Below, piece after piece: positions 26,120 to 34,199 of a stretch of DNA of 64,000 bases. The notes under the pieces are model-generated. The model was not told where the DNA came from and searched no databases. It was given only the letters and a program-made list of their open reading frames with translations. This stretch comes from Curtobacterium sp. ISL-83 (lineage in GTDB: Bacteria; Actinomycetota; Actinomycetes; Actinomycetales; Microbacteriaceae), in contig NZ_JAGGPH010000013.1 of NCBI RefSeq assembly GCF_018613895.1, forward strand, positions 227,511 to 291,510, in the 5' to 3' direction. The translations under genes and the position numbers were made by a program. Each line of letters begins with the position of its first letter. Position 1 is the stretch's first letter.

Positions 26120-27385
26120 TCACCGTCCCGGTGATACCAGCTGGACCCGTTCCTCGGGTCCAGCGACGGCGAACGCCGTCGTGGCGCCCGCGACCGTCGC
26201 AGCGTACTGACCACGGAACCCACGCACCCGGACCTGCCCCTGGTCGTCCGTGGCCACCGTCGTCGGCGCGATCCACCACGCTTCCTTGACCAGGCGACGG
26301 AGTGCGTCGTACGCGGGCTTCGGCGAGCCGTCGGCGCGGACCAGCCCGATCGGCGCCCCGAGCCACGCGCCCGCGTCGGTGATGCCCCAGTAGGTGATCG
26401 CCTCGATCGCCGGGTGGCCCACCAGGCTCCGGTAGTGCCGCTCGAGTTCGTCGGCCTGGCGTGCCTCCCCCTCGGGCGTCGAGGGCCAGGACGTGACCTG
26501 GTAGTCGTTCAGGTCGACGATCTCCGGCGGCATGAGGTCCCCGGACACCAGGGAGGTCTCCGTCATGTGCAGCGGCAGACCGAACCGCGCGAAGCGGTCG
26601 ACCATCGCGAGCATCGTGTCCTCGCCCCAGTAGCCCTGGTGCATGTGCGTCTGCAGGCCGATCGCGTCGAGTTGGATGCCGGCCTCGAGCACCTGCTCGA
26701 TGAGCCGCTCGTAGTCGCTCGACAGGTCGAAGTCGTTCAGCAGCAGGCGTGCTCGGGGGTTCGTGGCGCGGGCCTCCTCGAAGGCCAACCGGATCATGTG
26801 CAGTCGGCCGCGGTCGGCCGCCAGCCGTGTGATGCCGTTGTCGCCGTTCGCGAACACCGGCATGATGACGACCTCGTTGATCGCGTCCCACGTGTCGATG
26901 AGCCCCGCGAAGTCGGCGACCTCCCGGCGGATGCGTTCGCGCTGCAGGCGCTCGATCTCGTCGAGCGGCAGGTCGAGCAGCCAGTCCGGCTGCACGGTGT
27001 GCCAGACGAGTGGGTGGCCCTTCAGGTCGATCCCGCGTGCGCGGAGCCACCGGGCGGTGGCCTGGAGGCGCGTGGTGTCGGGAGCGCCGCGCTGCGGCTC
27101 GAAGCGTCCCCAGTAGAACGGGAGGGTCGCGGTGGTGAAGACGTCGGCGTACAGGTCGGCGAGCGCCTCGGTCCCGATCGGGTCGGGTTCGCCGTCTGCG
27201 CCTGCTTCGCCGTTCGCGAGCGGGATGAAGTCGAAGCCGATGTTCCCGAACGTGAAGGCGTGCCGGGTCTGTTCGACGGTGACCGGCACGCCTGGAATGG
27301 GTGCGCCGGCCTCGTCGACGACCGTGAGGACGGCCTCACCGAGACGATGGGCGGGAGCGGCGGGACTGGTGGAGATCGTGTGCAC
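26120..27385 (-). CDS. Glycoside hydrolase family 10 endo-beta-1,4-xylanase
   Basis: This GH10 enzyme of about 421 residues has acid/base Glu at about 171 in TWDAINEVV and nucleophile Glu at about 276 in LPLHMTETS. KGHPLVWHT is the conserved block around the -1 subsite. A short N-terminal beta-domain (LTVVDEAGAPIPGVPVTVEQTRHAFTFGNIGFDF) precedes the barrel. No signal peptide is visible, unusual for a xylanase, so it probably hydrolyses imported xylo-oligosaccharides. The GTG at 27385 starts just before the conserved domain; ATG 27451 is an in-frame alternative. Followed by an SDR gene in the same direction. Confidence 0.9.
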   Translation of the reverse strand: MHTISTSPAAPAHRLGEAVLTVVDEAGAPIPGVPVTVEQTRHAFTFGNIGFDFIPLANGEAGADGEPDPIGTEALADLYADVFTTATLPFYWGRFEPQRGAPDTTRLQATARWLRARGIDLKGHPLVWHTVQPDWLLDLPLDEIERLQRERIRREVADFAGLIDTWDAINEVVIMPVFANGDNGITRLAADRGRLHMIRLAFEEARATNPRARLLLNDFDLSSDYERLIEQVLEAGIQLDAIGLQTHMHQGYWGEDTMLAMVDRFARFGLPLHMTETSLVSGDLMPPEIVDLNDYQVTSWPSTPEGEARQADELERHYRSLVGHPAIEAITYWGITDAGAWLGAPIGLVRADGSPKPAYDALRRLVKEAWWIAPTTVATDDQGQVRVRGFRGQYAATVAGATTAFAVAGPEERVQLVSPGR

Positions 27386-27524
27386 GGGTGGCTCGGCTTT
27401 CCGGACGGCGTTGTCGGGGTGGGCGGCGCTATTTGTTGCTGCGCCGAACATAACACCATCGCGACGGGCGGCGTGGATGCGTGTCCGATCTCGCACGTGG
27501 AGTGCCTTCGCCGACGGAAGACCG

Positions 27525-28490
27525 TCACTTCGCGGTGCCGAGCAACTGTCCAACGGCTGCCTTCGCCGTCGCAGCGACCAGTGCGTCCGACCCTTCGGCG
27601 CCCTGCACGTCCCGCCGCGTCATCACGACGACGACGATCGGCTCCCGACCGGGCGGGTACACCACGGCGATGTCGTTCCGGACACCGTACGACCCCGTGC
27701 CGGTCTTGTCGGCGACGGGCCAGCCAGCGTCGACCCCGGCCCGGATCGTCGCTCCGCCGGTCGTGTTCTGCAGCATCGCGCCCCGCAGCACCTGCCGGTT
27801 AGCGGGGTCGAGAGCAGTCCCCAGCACCACCGCGCGCAGATCGGCCGCGAACTGCGCCGGTGTCGAGGTGTCGCGCGGGTCGCCCGGGGTCGACTGGTTG
27901 AGATCGGGCTCGACACGGTCGACGTTCGTCGTCCGATCACCGATGCTCCGCAGGTACCGCTCGACCGCGCTGACGCCGCCGAGCCGCACGACCAGGAGAT
28001 TCGCCGCGGTGTTGTCGCTGTACCGGAGTGCGGCATCGATGAGCGCTCGGACGGTCATCCCGCTGTCGACGTGCTGGCTCGTGATCGGTGCGTACTCGAG
28101 CAGGTCGCTCCGGCCGAAGTGGACGACCGTGTCGAGGTCTGCCGCGCTCGAGGCGCGCAGGACCGCTGCGGCGATGAACACCTTGTTGGTGGACGCGAAC
28201 GGGAACCGCTCCCCCGCTCGGTACTCGATGGTGTTGCCGCTGCCCGTGTCCACCGCTGTGACGCCGAGGCGCGCGCCGTAGTGCTGTTCGAGCGCGGCGA
28301 AGCGCCGGGTGGCAGCAACGTCAGCCGACGGGGTCGGCTGACCGGTCGCGGGCGCAGCGCTCGCCGCGTGCCCGCTCGGGGACCCGACGTGACCGGGGGA
28401 CGCGGTGCCCGACGGCGCCGTCCCGCTGCAGCCGGTCACCCCGAGCACGACGGCCGTCACCACTGCCCCCACCACGATCACCCCGCGCAT
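27525..28490 (-). CDS. bla: Class A beta-lactamase (lipoprotein)
   Basis: This 321-residue serine beta-lactamase has all class A motifs: S-T-N-K with the nucleophile at about 100, S-D-N at about 158-160, the omega-loop E-P-D-L-N at about 194-198, and K-T-G at about 262-264. The N-terminus carries lipobox VTGC (Cys 21) followed by a Gly/Ser/Pro/Ala-rich linker, so it is tethered on the outer face of the membrane, as usual for Gram-positive enzymes. ATG 28490 lies 6 bases after CATGCT, suggesting a leaderless mRNA. No regulator or mobile element adjoins it, so it looks like a chromosomal intrinsic gene. Confidence 0.93.
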   Translation of the reverse strand: MRGVIVVGAVVTAVVLGVTGCSGTAPSGTASPGHVGSPSGHAASAAPATGQPTPSADVAATRRFAALEQHYGARLGVTAVDTGSGNTIEYRAGERFPFASTNKVFIAAAVLRASSAADLDTVVHFGRSDLLEYAPITSQHVDSGMTVRALIDAALRYSDNTAANLLVVRLGGVSAVERYLRSIGDRTTNVDRVEPDLNQSTPGDPRDTSTPAQFAADLRAVVLGTALDPANRQVLRGAMLQNTTGGATIRAGVDAGWPVADKTGTGSYGVRNDIAVVYPPGREPIVVVVMTRRDVQGAEGSDALVAATAKAAVGQLLGTAK

Positions 28491-28509
28491 GGTTCAAGCA
28501 TGCACCGCG

Positions 28510-28887
28510 TCACTCCGGAGCCGGGCGGCTGAACAGGTTCACCAGGTTGCCGTCCGGGTCGCGCAGGATCGTCGACCGGTTCCCCCACGGCATCGTCGTC
28601 GGCGGCAGGACGACCGCCTCCGCCGCCGGCTGGAGCCGCTCGAACTCGGCATCGACGTCGTCGACCAGGAACTCGACGATCGCACTGCCCGCGGCGCGGG
28701 GACTCGGGGCGCCGTCACCCAGGGACGCCACGGTCACCGGCGCCGCGAGGGCCAGGACGATCCCGCCGGTCACGATCTCGGCGAACACGGGCGCCGGTCG
28801 CCGGGCTTCAGTGCGGGTGAGCCGCTCGTAGAACGCGGTCATGCCGTCGAGGTCGTCGGTGATGACGCGGACGGATGCGAACTGCAT
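28510..28887 (-). CDS. VOC-family protein (glyoxalase/bleomycin-resistance fold)
   Basis: This 125-residue single-domain vicinal-oxygen-chelate protein shows the paired beta-alpha-beta-beta-beta pattern: VRVITDDLDGMTAFYERL in the first half, and VEFLVDDVDAEFERL then ILRDPDGNLVNLFSRP in the second. The closing RDPDGNLV motif is diagnostic. The usual metal ligands are not all evident (no His at the first strand), so it may be a non-metal or divergent member. GAGAGAGGA precedes the ATG. The substrate is unknown. It lies 19 bases upstream of the beta-lactamase. Confidence 0.85.
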   Translation of the reverse strand: MQFASVRVITDDLDGMTAFYERLTRTEARRPAPVFAEIVTGGIVLALAAPVTVASLGDGAPSPRAAGSAIVEFLVDDVDAEFERLQPAAEAVVLPPTTMPWGNRSTILRDPDGNLVNLFSRPAPE

Positions 28888-28991
28888 GGTGATCCTCTCT
28901 CGCCGACCGCCGTGGCCGACCCGATCAGGATCGCCCGTCCGCGCGACAGCCCTGTGTCGGGGTTTCGCCGAGATCGACCAGGCGGGGGGGT

Positions 28992-29690
28992 TCAGTCGCC
29001 ACCGAGGACCGGCCGGAGCACCCCGTGCGGGATGTCCAGCTCGTCGAGGTGCACCACGCGCTGCGGTGCGACCTCGTCCGTCTCCTCGACCGCGATCACC
29101 CGGTCGCCCCGGAACGCCCGCACCCCGTCACGCAGCCGGCACCACGCGACGAGGTACCAGTCCTCGCCCTTGCCGATGTACCCGAGCGGCTCCACGGTGC
29201 GGTCCGTGTCGCGACCGGCGGCATCGCGGTACCGCATCCGCACGACCCGTCCGTGGGTGAGCGCCTGCGCGAGCGCGGTCGGCCCCGGCGGCCGGTCGCC
29301 CGACTCCAGCAGGTGCACGCGGCTCGCCAGCCGTGCCGCGCGTCGGGCGTCGTCGTCGTGCAGCACCGCCGTCACCTTGCGGGCCGCCGTGTGCGCCGCG
29401 CCGCGGAACGGGCTCCGTCCCAGCATGGCCAGCCCGATCGCGACGGCGAGCGCCTCGTCCACCGAGAACCCGAGCGGTGGCAGCGTCGCCCGGGCGTCGA
29501 TCGTGTACCCGCCGGTGCGTCCGGGCTCCGCCCAGATCGGGACGCCGGCCTCCTGCAGGGAGCGCAGGTCGCGTTCCGCGGTGCGGACGCTGACGCCGAA
29601 GTGCTCGGCGAGCCGTCGCGCGCTCCGCCGAGCGGGCGCGACGGCGCGAAGCTCCTCGACGAGCGCGTACAGCCGATCGGTCCGGTTCAC
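28992..29690 (-). CDS. WYL-domain HTH transcriptional regulator (YafY-like)
   Basis: This 232-residue regulator has an N-terminal HTH_11-type winged helix (RLAEHFGVSVRTAERDLRSLQEAGVPIWAEPGRTGGYTID) and a C-terminal WYL-like sensor domain (VRMRYRDAAGRDTDRTVEPLGYIGKGEDWYLVAWCRLRDGVRAFRGDRV). GTG 29690 lies 6 bases after TATGGT, so the message is probably leaderless. It is upstream of, and co-directional with, the VOC gene, which may be its target. A GGGAGGC-type hairpin lies at its -35 region. Confidence 0.88.
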   Translation of the reverse strand: MNRTDRLYALVEELRAVAPARRSARRLAEHFGVSVRTAERDLRSLQEAGVPIWAEPGRTGGYTIDARATLPPLGFSVDEALAVAIGLAMLGRSPFRGAAHTAARKVTAVLHDDDARRAARLASRVHLLESGDRPPGPTALAQALTHGRVVRMRYRDAAGRDTDRTVEPLGYIGKGEDWYLVAWCRLRDGVRAFRGDRVIAVEETDEVAPQRVVHLDELDIPHGVLRPVLGGD

Positions 29691-29707
29691 GAGGTGACCA
29701 TACGGCA

Positions 29708-29747
29708 GACGGGAGGCGCGGGGCGGCCCCACACCGCGCCTCCCGTC
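29708..29747. repeat. GGGAGGC-family hairpin in a divergent promoter region
   Basis: A 14-bp perfect stem (GACGGGAGGCGCGG / CCGCGCCTCCCGTC) with a 12-base loop. Unlike its relatives it lies between two divergently transcribed genes, upstream of both predicted transcription starts, so it cannot terminate either of those transcripts. Confidence 0.75.
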
Positions 29748-29787
29748 CGCCGACGGGGGACGAACCTGAACATGCTCTCCTAGTCGT

Positions 29788-29809
29788 TGCACCGAGTGCA
29801 TCGATGCAC
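29788..29809. promoter_or_regulatory. TetR-type operator upstream of the TetR/MMPL genes
   Basis: GTGCATCGATGCAC (29796-29809) is a perfect 14-bp palindrome, overlapped on its left by TGCAC-CGA-GTGCA (29788-29800). It abuts the -10-like TAGTGT (29811-29816) of the TetR gene, an ideal autorepression position. Confidence 0.7.
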
Positions 29810-29823
29810 CTAGTGTCCTGTTC

Positions 29824-30459
29824 GTGACCCTGTCCGTCGATCGACGCGCCGCCCTCAAGGCGAAGCACCGTGCTGCGATCCTGCAGGCGGCACGCGACCT
29901 GATCCAGGACCGCGGTCGCGGGTTCAGCGTCGACGACCTCGCCGCACGGGCCGACGTCGCGCGACGAACCGTGTTCAACCACTTCGCGTCGCTGGACGAG
30001 GTCCTGCTGGCCGTCTGCGACGAGGAACTGTCGGTGATCATCGACCGGTTCCTCGCCGACATGGCCCGGACGCCGGTGGGCGACGGCAGCCGCTCGTCGA
30101 TGTTCGACGAGCTCGAGTCCGCGGCCCGCGGAGCCGACCTGGCGCCGGCGATCGCCGGCATGTACCGGATCCTCGGCGCCCCCGGCAAGGACGACCCGAA
30201 GGCGGCGGTGCTCACGCAGACCGCATTCGGCCGGGTCACGGAACGGCTGCGTGCCGAGGTCGCTCGTCGACACCCCGCCGCGGACGCCCTCGACGCCGCG
30301 CTCCTGGTCGAGTCGCTCATGAGCGGCATCGTCGTGATCGCCGAGTACTGGCTCGACCAGCACGGCTCGAGCCTCGACCAGGCCGCCTTGGACGACTGGG
30401 ATGCGCTGCTGAGCAGACTCGTGCACAGCGTCCGCTCCGGCTACCTGCCGACCGACTGA
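29824..30459 (+). CDS. TetR-family regulator of the adjacent MMPL transporter
   Basis: This 211-residue repressor has a TetR_N HTH at about residues 15-62 (AILQAARDLIQDRGRGFSVDDLAARADVARRTVFNHFASLDEVL) and a helical C-terminal ligand domain. GTG 29824 follows TAGTGT by 7 bases, so leaderless. A perfect 14-bp palindrome lies immediately upstream. The MMPL gene begins 77 bases after its stop in the same direction, so this protein likely represses its own gene and the transporter, responding to a lipid or drug ligand (inference). Confidence 0.9.
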   Translation: MTLSVDRRAALKAKHRAAILQAARDLIQDRGRGFSVDDLAARADVARRTVFNHFASLDEVLLAVCDEELSVIIDRFLADMARTPVGDGSRSSMFDELESAARGADLAPAIAGMYRILGAPGKDDPKAAVLTQTAFGRVTERLRAEVARRHPAADALDAALLVESLMSGIVVIAEYWLDQHGSSLDQAALDDWDALLSRLVHSVRSGYLPTD

Positions 30460-30536
30460 TCTTCCCTCCCCAGGGGTCCACCGGCGCACCCCGCACCTCT
30501 CCACTGCACTGACGACGAAAGGAACGGGGCAACCGC

Positions 30537-33167
30537 ATGGCCGGCCTCCTCTACCGACTCGGGCGATTCTCCGCCCGGCGCCACTGGCTCGTGATCATCG
30601 CCTGGATCGTGATCATGGGCATCGCCGGGCTGACGTACAGCCTGTTCGCGGGCACGATCTCGTCGTCGATCAGCATCCCCGGCACCAAGACCAGCCAGGT
30701 GCAGGACCAGCTCGCGAAGAAGTTCCCGTCGGCGAACGGCGGCAACGGGACGATCGTGTTCCGGACGAGCGACGGCAAGGTGTTCACCGACGCCCAGAAG
30801 TCCGAGGTCAAGACGTTCCTCAAGAACACCGAGGACCTGCAGGGCGTCAAGGGCTCCACCGACGGGTTCACCACGCAGGCCACGCTGGACGCCCAGCGGC
30901 AGAAGGTGGTCGACGGCCGCAAGCAGCTCAGCGACGCCCGCGCGAAGATCGCGAGCGGACAGCAGCAGCTCGACGCGCAGAAGGCGAAGCTGACCGCGGG
31001 CAAGGCCCAGATCGCCGCCGCCCAGCAGCAGCTCGACGCCAAGAAGGCCCAGGTGCAGTCCGCCGGTCCCGCCGCGGCAGCCGCAGCCCAGGCGCAACTC
31101 GCCGCGGCCCAGGCGCAGATCGATGCGCAGCAGCAGCCGATCACCGCTGCGGAGGCCCAGCTCGCAGCGGCGCAGCAGACGATCACCGCGAACACCGCGA
31201 AGATCGACGACCAGGCGCGACAGCTCGAACAGGGCTCGAAGCTCCTCGACCTGTCGAAGGACATCCGCTTCGTCTCGTCGAACGGGGCCGCCGCGATCGG
31301 CACCGTGCAGTTCACGAAGTCCACGTACGAGGTCCCGCAGTCCACGAAGCAGGCGATCTCGGACCGGGCCGACCACGCCGACATCTCGGGCGTCGACGTC
31401 TACGTGTCGAACGACATCGCGCAGGGTGTGCCGTCGATCCTCGGCCCCGGCGAGATCATCGGTGTCATCGTCGCCGCGCTCGTGCTGTTCCTGATGCTCC
31501 GCACCGTCATCGGCGCCGCGATCCCGCTCCTCTCGGCAGTCCTCGGCGTCGGCGTCGCCACCCTGGCGTCCCTGTCGTTCTCGAGCCTGGTCGAGTTCAT
31601 CTCGGTCACGCCCGTGCTGGGGGTGATGCTCGGGTTGGCGGTCGGCATCGACTACTCGCTGTTCATCCTGAACCGACACCGGACACAGCTGCGCCAAGGC
31701 ATGAGCGTGCACGAGTCCATCGGGCTCGCGAACGGCACGTCCGGCAACGCGGTGGTCTTCGCGGGCACGACGGTCATCGTCGCCCTGCTCGCGCTGAACA
31801 TCACGGGCATCCCGTTCCTCGGCCTGATGGGCACCGTCGGCGCCGTCGCGGTCCTGTTCGCGATCCTCATCGCCACGTCGTTCACCCCGGCGCTGCTGTC
31901 CGTGATCGGCATGCGGATCCTGCGCCGCAAGGAGCGCGAGCGCATCGGCAACACCGGCTCCACCCGGGTGCCGAACAAGCCGATGTCGACCCTCCGTGCG
32001 GTCGTGACGCTCGTGCTCGGTGTCGCCGTCCTCGGCACCATCGCGCTGCCGGCGACGCAGATGCGTCTCGGCCTGCCGAGCGGCTCGTCCGAGGCCACCG
32101 ACTCCGCGCAGTACAAGGCGTACAAGACGCTCGACAAGGACTTCGGCGCCGGTCAGAACGGTCCGCTCCTGGTCGTCGCCGACCTGCCGAAGTCGATCAG
32201 CAAGGACGACGTCCTCGCGAGGGAGGTCACGATCGGCCAGGCCTTGGCGAAGAACCACGACGTCAAGGCCGTGCTGCCCATCGGCGCCTCGAACGACCGC
32301 AGCATCATCGCGTTCCAGATCAAGCCCTCGGGCGGGCCGGACAGCATCTCCACCGAGACCCTCGTCCGGGACCTGCGTGCGCAGACCGTGACCACCTCGG
32401 ACGGCACGGTGACGCTCGGCGTCGCGGGCAACGCGAGCGCGAACATCGACGTGTCCGAGAAGCTCTCGAACGTGCTGCCGCTCTACCTGGCGGTGGTGGT
32501 CGGACTGTCGCTCATCATCCTGATCATCGTGTTCCGCTCGTTCCTCGTCCCGATCACCGCGACGGCGGGCTTCATCCTGTCGGTGCTCGCCTCGTTCGGT
32601 GGCCTGACGGCGATCTACCAGTGGGGCTGGTTCGGCTCCGTGTTCGGCGTGCACGACCCGGCGCCGATCCTGAGCTTCCTGCCCATCATCGAGATCGGCA
32701 TCCTGTTCGGCCTCGCGATGGACTACCAGCTGTTCCTGGTGTCCGGCATGCGGGAGGCCTACGCCCACGGCGCCTCGGCCAAGGTCGCGGTCCAGCGCGG
32801 TCTGCACGCCGGTCGAGCGGTGGTCACGGCGGCCGCGATCATCATGATCTCGGTGTTCGCCGGGTTCATCTTCTCGGACTCGTCCACGATCAAGCCGATC
32901 GGGTTCGGGCTGGCGTTCGGCGTCCTGCTCGACGCGTTCGTCGTCCGCATGCTGCTCATCCCCGCGGTGATGCACCTGCTCGGCCGGAGCGCCTGGTGGA
33001 TCCCGAAGTGGCTCGACCGGATCCTGCCGGACGTCGACGTCGAGGGCGCCCAGCTCGAGCGGACGCACCCGGCCGGCCACGGGGACGAGCACCACGGTTC
33101 GCACGCCGCTCCCGTGGAGCCGGACGCGCACCCGCACGAGGGGCACGCGCCGGCGCACCGCGCGTAG
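30537..33167 (+). CDS. MMPL-family RND transporter with coiled-coil insertion
   Basis: This large 876-residue membrane transporter has two MMPL repeats, each with an extracytoplasmic domain. Hallmarks are GVMLGLAVGIDYSLFILNRHR and IGILFGLAMDYQLFLVSGMREAYAHG. The first extracytoplasmic domain carries a long Gln/Ala/Lys-rich heptad segment (about residues 115-240, e.g. KIASGQQQLDAQKAKLTAGK), predicted coiled coil, as in YhgE/MmpL-type proteins. The C-terminal tail is His-rich (HGDEHHGSHAAP, HPHEGHAPAH), a possible metal-binding tail. It likely exports a lipid or drug using proton motive force and is controlled by the preceding TetR gene. Confidence 0.92.
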   Translation: MAGLLYRLGRFSARRHWLVIIAWIVIMGIAGLTYSLFAGTISSSISIPGTKTSQVQDQLAKKFPSANGGNGTIVFRTSDGKVFTDAQKSEVKTFLKNTEDLQGVKGSTDGFTTQATLDAQRQKVVDGRKQLSDARAKIASGQQQLDAQKAKLTAGKAQIAAAQQQLDAKKAQVQSAGPAAAAAAQAQLAAAQAQIDAQQQPITAAEAQLAAAQQTITANTAKIDDQARQLEQGSKLLDLSKDIRFVSSNGAAAIGTVQFTKSTYEVPQSTKQAISDRADHADISGVDVYVSNDIAQGVPSILGPGEIIGVIVAALVLFLMLRTVIGAAIPLLSAVLGVGVATLASLSFSSLVEFISVTPVLGVMLGLAVGIDYSLFILNRHRTQLRQGMSVHESIGLANGTSGNAVVFAGTTVIVALLALNITGIPFLGLMGTVGAVAVLFAILIATSFTPALLSVIGMRILRRKERERIGNTGSTRVPNKPMSTLRAVVTLVLGVAVLGTIALPATQMRLGLPSGSSEATDSAQYKAYKTLDKDFGAGQNGPLLVVADLPKSISKDDVLAREVTIGQALAKNHDVKAVLPIGASNDRSIIAFQIKPSGGPDSISTETLVRDLRAQTVTTSDGTVTLGVAGNASANIDVSEKLSNVLPLYLAVVVGLSLIILIIVFRSFLVPITATAGFILSVLASFGGLTAIYQWGWFGSVFGVHDPAPILSFLPIIEIGILFGLAMDYQLFLVSGMREAYAHGASAKVAVQRGLHAGRAVVTAAAIIMISVFAGFIFSDSSTIKPIGFGLAFGVLLDAFVVRMLLIPAVMHLLGRSAWWIPKWLDRILPDVDVEGAQLERTHPAGHGDEHHGSHAAPVEPDAHPHEGHAPAHRA

Positions 33168-33189
33168 CGGGCGCGCTGCTCGGTCGCGT

Positions 33190-33240
33190 GGCCGGGAGGC
33201 CCGGTGCTGGTCCCTGGGACCGGCACCGGGCCTCCCGGCC
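33190..33240 (+). terminator. Terminator hairpin after MMPL gene
   Basis: Perfect 18-bp arms at 33190-33207 and 33223-33240 (GGCCGGGAGGCCCGGTGC and complement), with a nested GGTCC/GGACC in the loop. It lies 22 bases after the stop and shares the GGGAGGC arm core. Confidence 0.85.
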
Positions 33241-33498
33241 GTCGCGGCGCGCCGCGTCGCTCGCCACTCGCTCGACCCGCAGTCCGCCGGCCGGAACATT
33301 GCCCCGCATCCTCCGACGAACCACGTGTCGATCGACTCGTGGTTCGTCGGAACATGCCCACGCAGCGGATGCGGGTGCATGTTCCGACGACGCACTCGCC
33401 GAACGACGGGTGATCGGTCGATGCATGCGCACGCAAGCACCGCGACCGGCGCCGGCCAGCCGAAGCCCGCGGTGCCCACCGCACTCCTCCCCACACCC
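33241..33498. other. Gene-free region with nested palindromes
   Basis: No gene. It contains a perfect 14-bp inverted repeat (33312-33325 / 33338-33351, TCCGACGAACCACG) and three copies of CGGAACAT or its complement (near 33292, 33348 and 33379). It precedes the OhrR-like gene. Confidence 0.6.
33312..33351. repeat. Perfect 14-bp inverted repeat
   Basis: TCCGACGAACCACG and its exact complement are separated by 12 bases. It is flanked on the right by a second inverted pair, GGAACATG (33349-33356) with CATGTTCC (33378-33385). Whether it is a terminator, protein site or RNA is not clear. Confidence 0.75.
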
Positions 33499-33510
33499 TT
33501 CGTGCACGAA
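33499..33510. promoter_or_regulatory. MarR/OhrR-type operator upstream of its own gene
   Basis: TTCGTGCACGAA is a perfect 12-bp palindrome. It ends 3 bases before the -10-like TATGAT (33514-33519) of the regulator gene. A near-identical site (TTGGTGCACGAA) lies before the gene at 34226. Confidence 0.75.
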
Positions 33511-33525
33511 CGGTATGATGGGCGG

Positions 33526-33969
33526 ATGCACGAGACCGACCTCGACCCCCTGGCCCTCGACCGGCAGCTCTGCTTTGCGCTCGCGGCGACGAGCCGGAGC
33601 GTCATCGGGCTCTACCGCGACCTGCTCGACCCCCTCGGCCTCACACACCCGCAGTACCTCGTGATGCTCGCGCTGTGGGAGCAGGACCCTCGATCGGTCC
33701 GCGAGATCGCCCGCGAACTCCGGCTCGACTCGGCGACCCTCAGCCCGCTGCTCAAACGACTCGAGGCCTCCGGGTACGTCCGACGCACCCGCAGCACCGC
33801 GGACGAACGCCAACTCGAGGTCTCACTCACCACCGCGGGCCGAGCACTCCGCGAGCGGGCCCGGGCCGTCCCCCTCGCCGTTGCCGATCGCCTGGGGTGG
33901 CCGCTGGCGCGACTCGAAGCCCTGAAGGACGAGCTCACGGCCCTGCTCGAACTCGTCGACGAGGTGTGA
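33526..33969 (+). CDS. OhrR-like MarR-family redox regulator
   Basis: This 147-residue MarR protein opens with LALDRQLCFALAATSRSVIGLYRDLLDPLGLTHPQYLVMLALWE, closely following organic-hydroperoxide regulators, and retains the peroxidatic Cys (Cys16) of OhrR. The wing region RRTRSTADERQLEVSLT is standard. ATG 33526 is 6 bases after TATGAT, so it is leaderless. No ohr peroxiredoxin gene is adjacent; instead a small CxxC protein (with the matching operator) and an old yellow enzyme follow. It probably senses organic peroxides or electrophiles and controls these genes. Confidence 0.87.
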   Translation: MHETDLDPLALDRQLCFALAATSRSVIGLYRDLLDPLGLTHPQYLVMLALWEQDPRSVREIARELRLDSATLSPLLKRLEASGYVRRTRSTADERQLEVSLTTAGRALRERARAVPLAVADRLGWPLARLEALKDELTALLELVDEV

Positions 33970-33984
33970 GGACGCCGGTGTCCT

Positions 33985-34160
33985 CGTGAGACACCACCAT
34001 CTCCGCGAGACGCCGCTGCGATCGGGGCCGTCTCGCGGCTGAGCCGGCGTCTCGCACTCACGCCGCCGTCTCGCACCGACGCCGCCGTGTCACGCCGGGG
34101 ACATGCGCGACCGTCCCGCACGAACGCCGCCGTCTCGCACTCACGCCGCCGTCTCGCACC
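33985..34160. repeat. GTCTCG-rich degenerate repeat cluster (small)
   Basis: Roughly 19-bp units of the form ACGCCGCCGTCTCGCAC occur at about 34060, 34079, 34124 and 34143, with flanking GAGACGCCG/CGGCGTCTC elements. It resembles in composition the large array at 37735-38345. No gene overlaps. Confidence 0.65.
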
Positions 34161-34199
34161 TGCACCGGGTGCGCTCCGCAGTCATTCGTGCCATAATCA

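Noticed and set aside
27430..27460. LacI/ROK-type operator before the GH10 gene (TGTT...AACA)
   Set aside because: Only four bases pair on each side; the rest of the arms do not match, so it is not better than chance.
27525..28490. Beta-lactamase as acquired resistance on a mobile element
   Set aside because: No transposase, inverted repeats or composition change; lipoprotein form and context fit a native actinobacterial gene.
28992..30329. Fusion of the WYL regulator with an upstream 213-residue extension
   Set aside because: The extension is antisense to the TetR gene, and GTG 29690 has a clear -10 element 6 bases upstream.
30441..33605. Long minus-strand open frame opposite the MMPL gene
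   Set aside because: Charged low-complexity translation, no domain, no start context; it mirrors codon bias of the MMPL gene.
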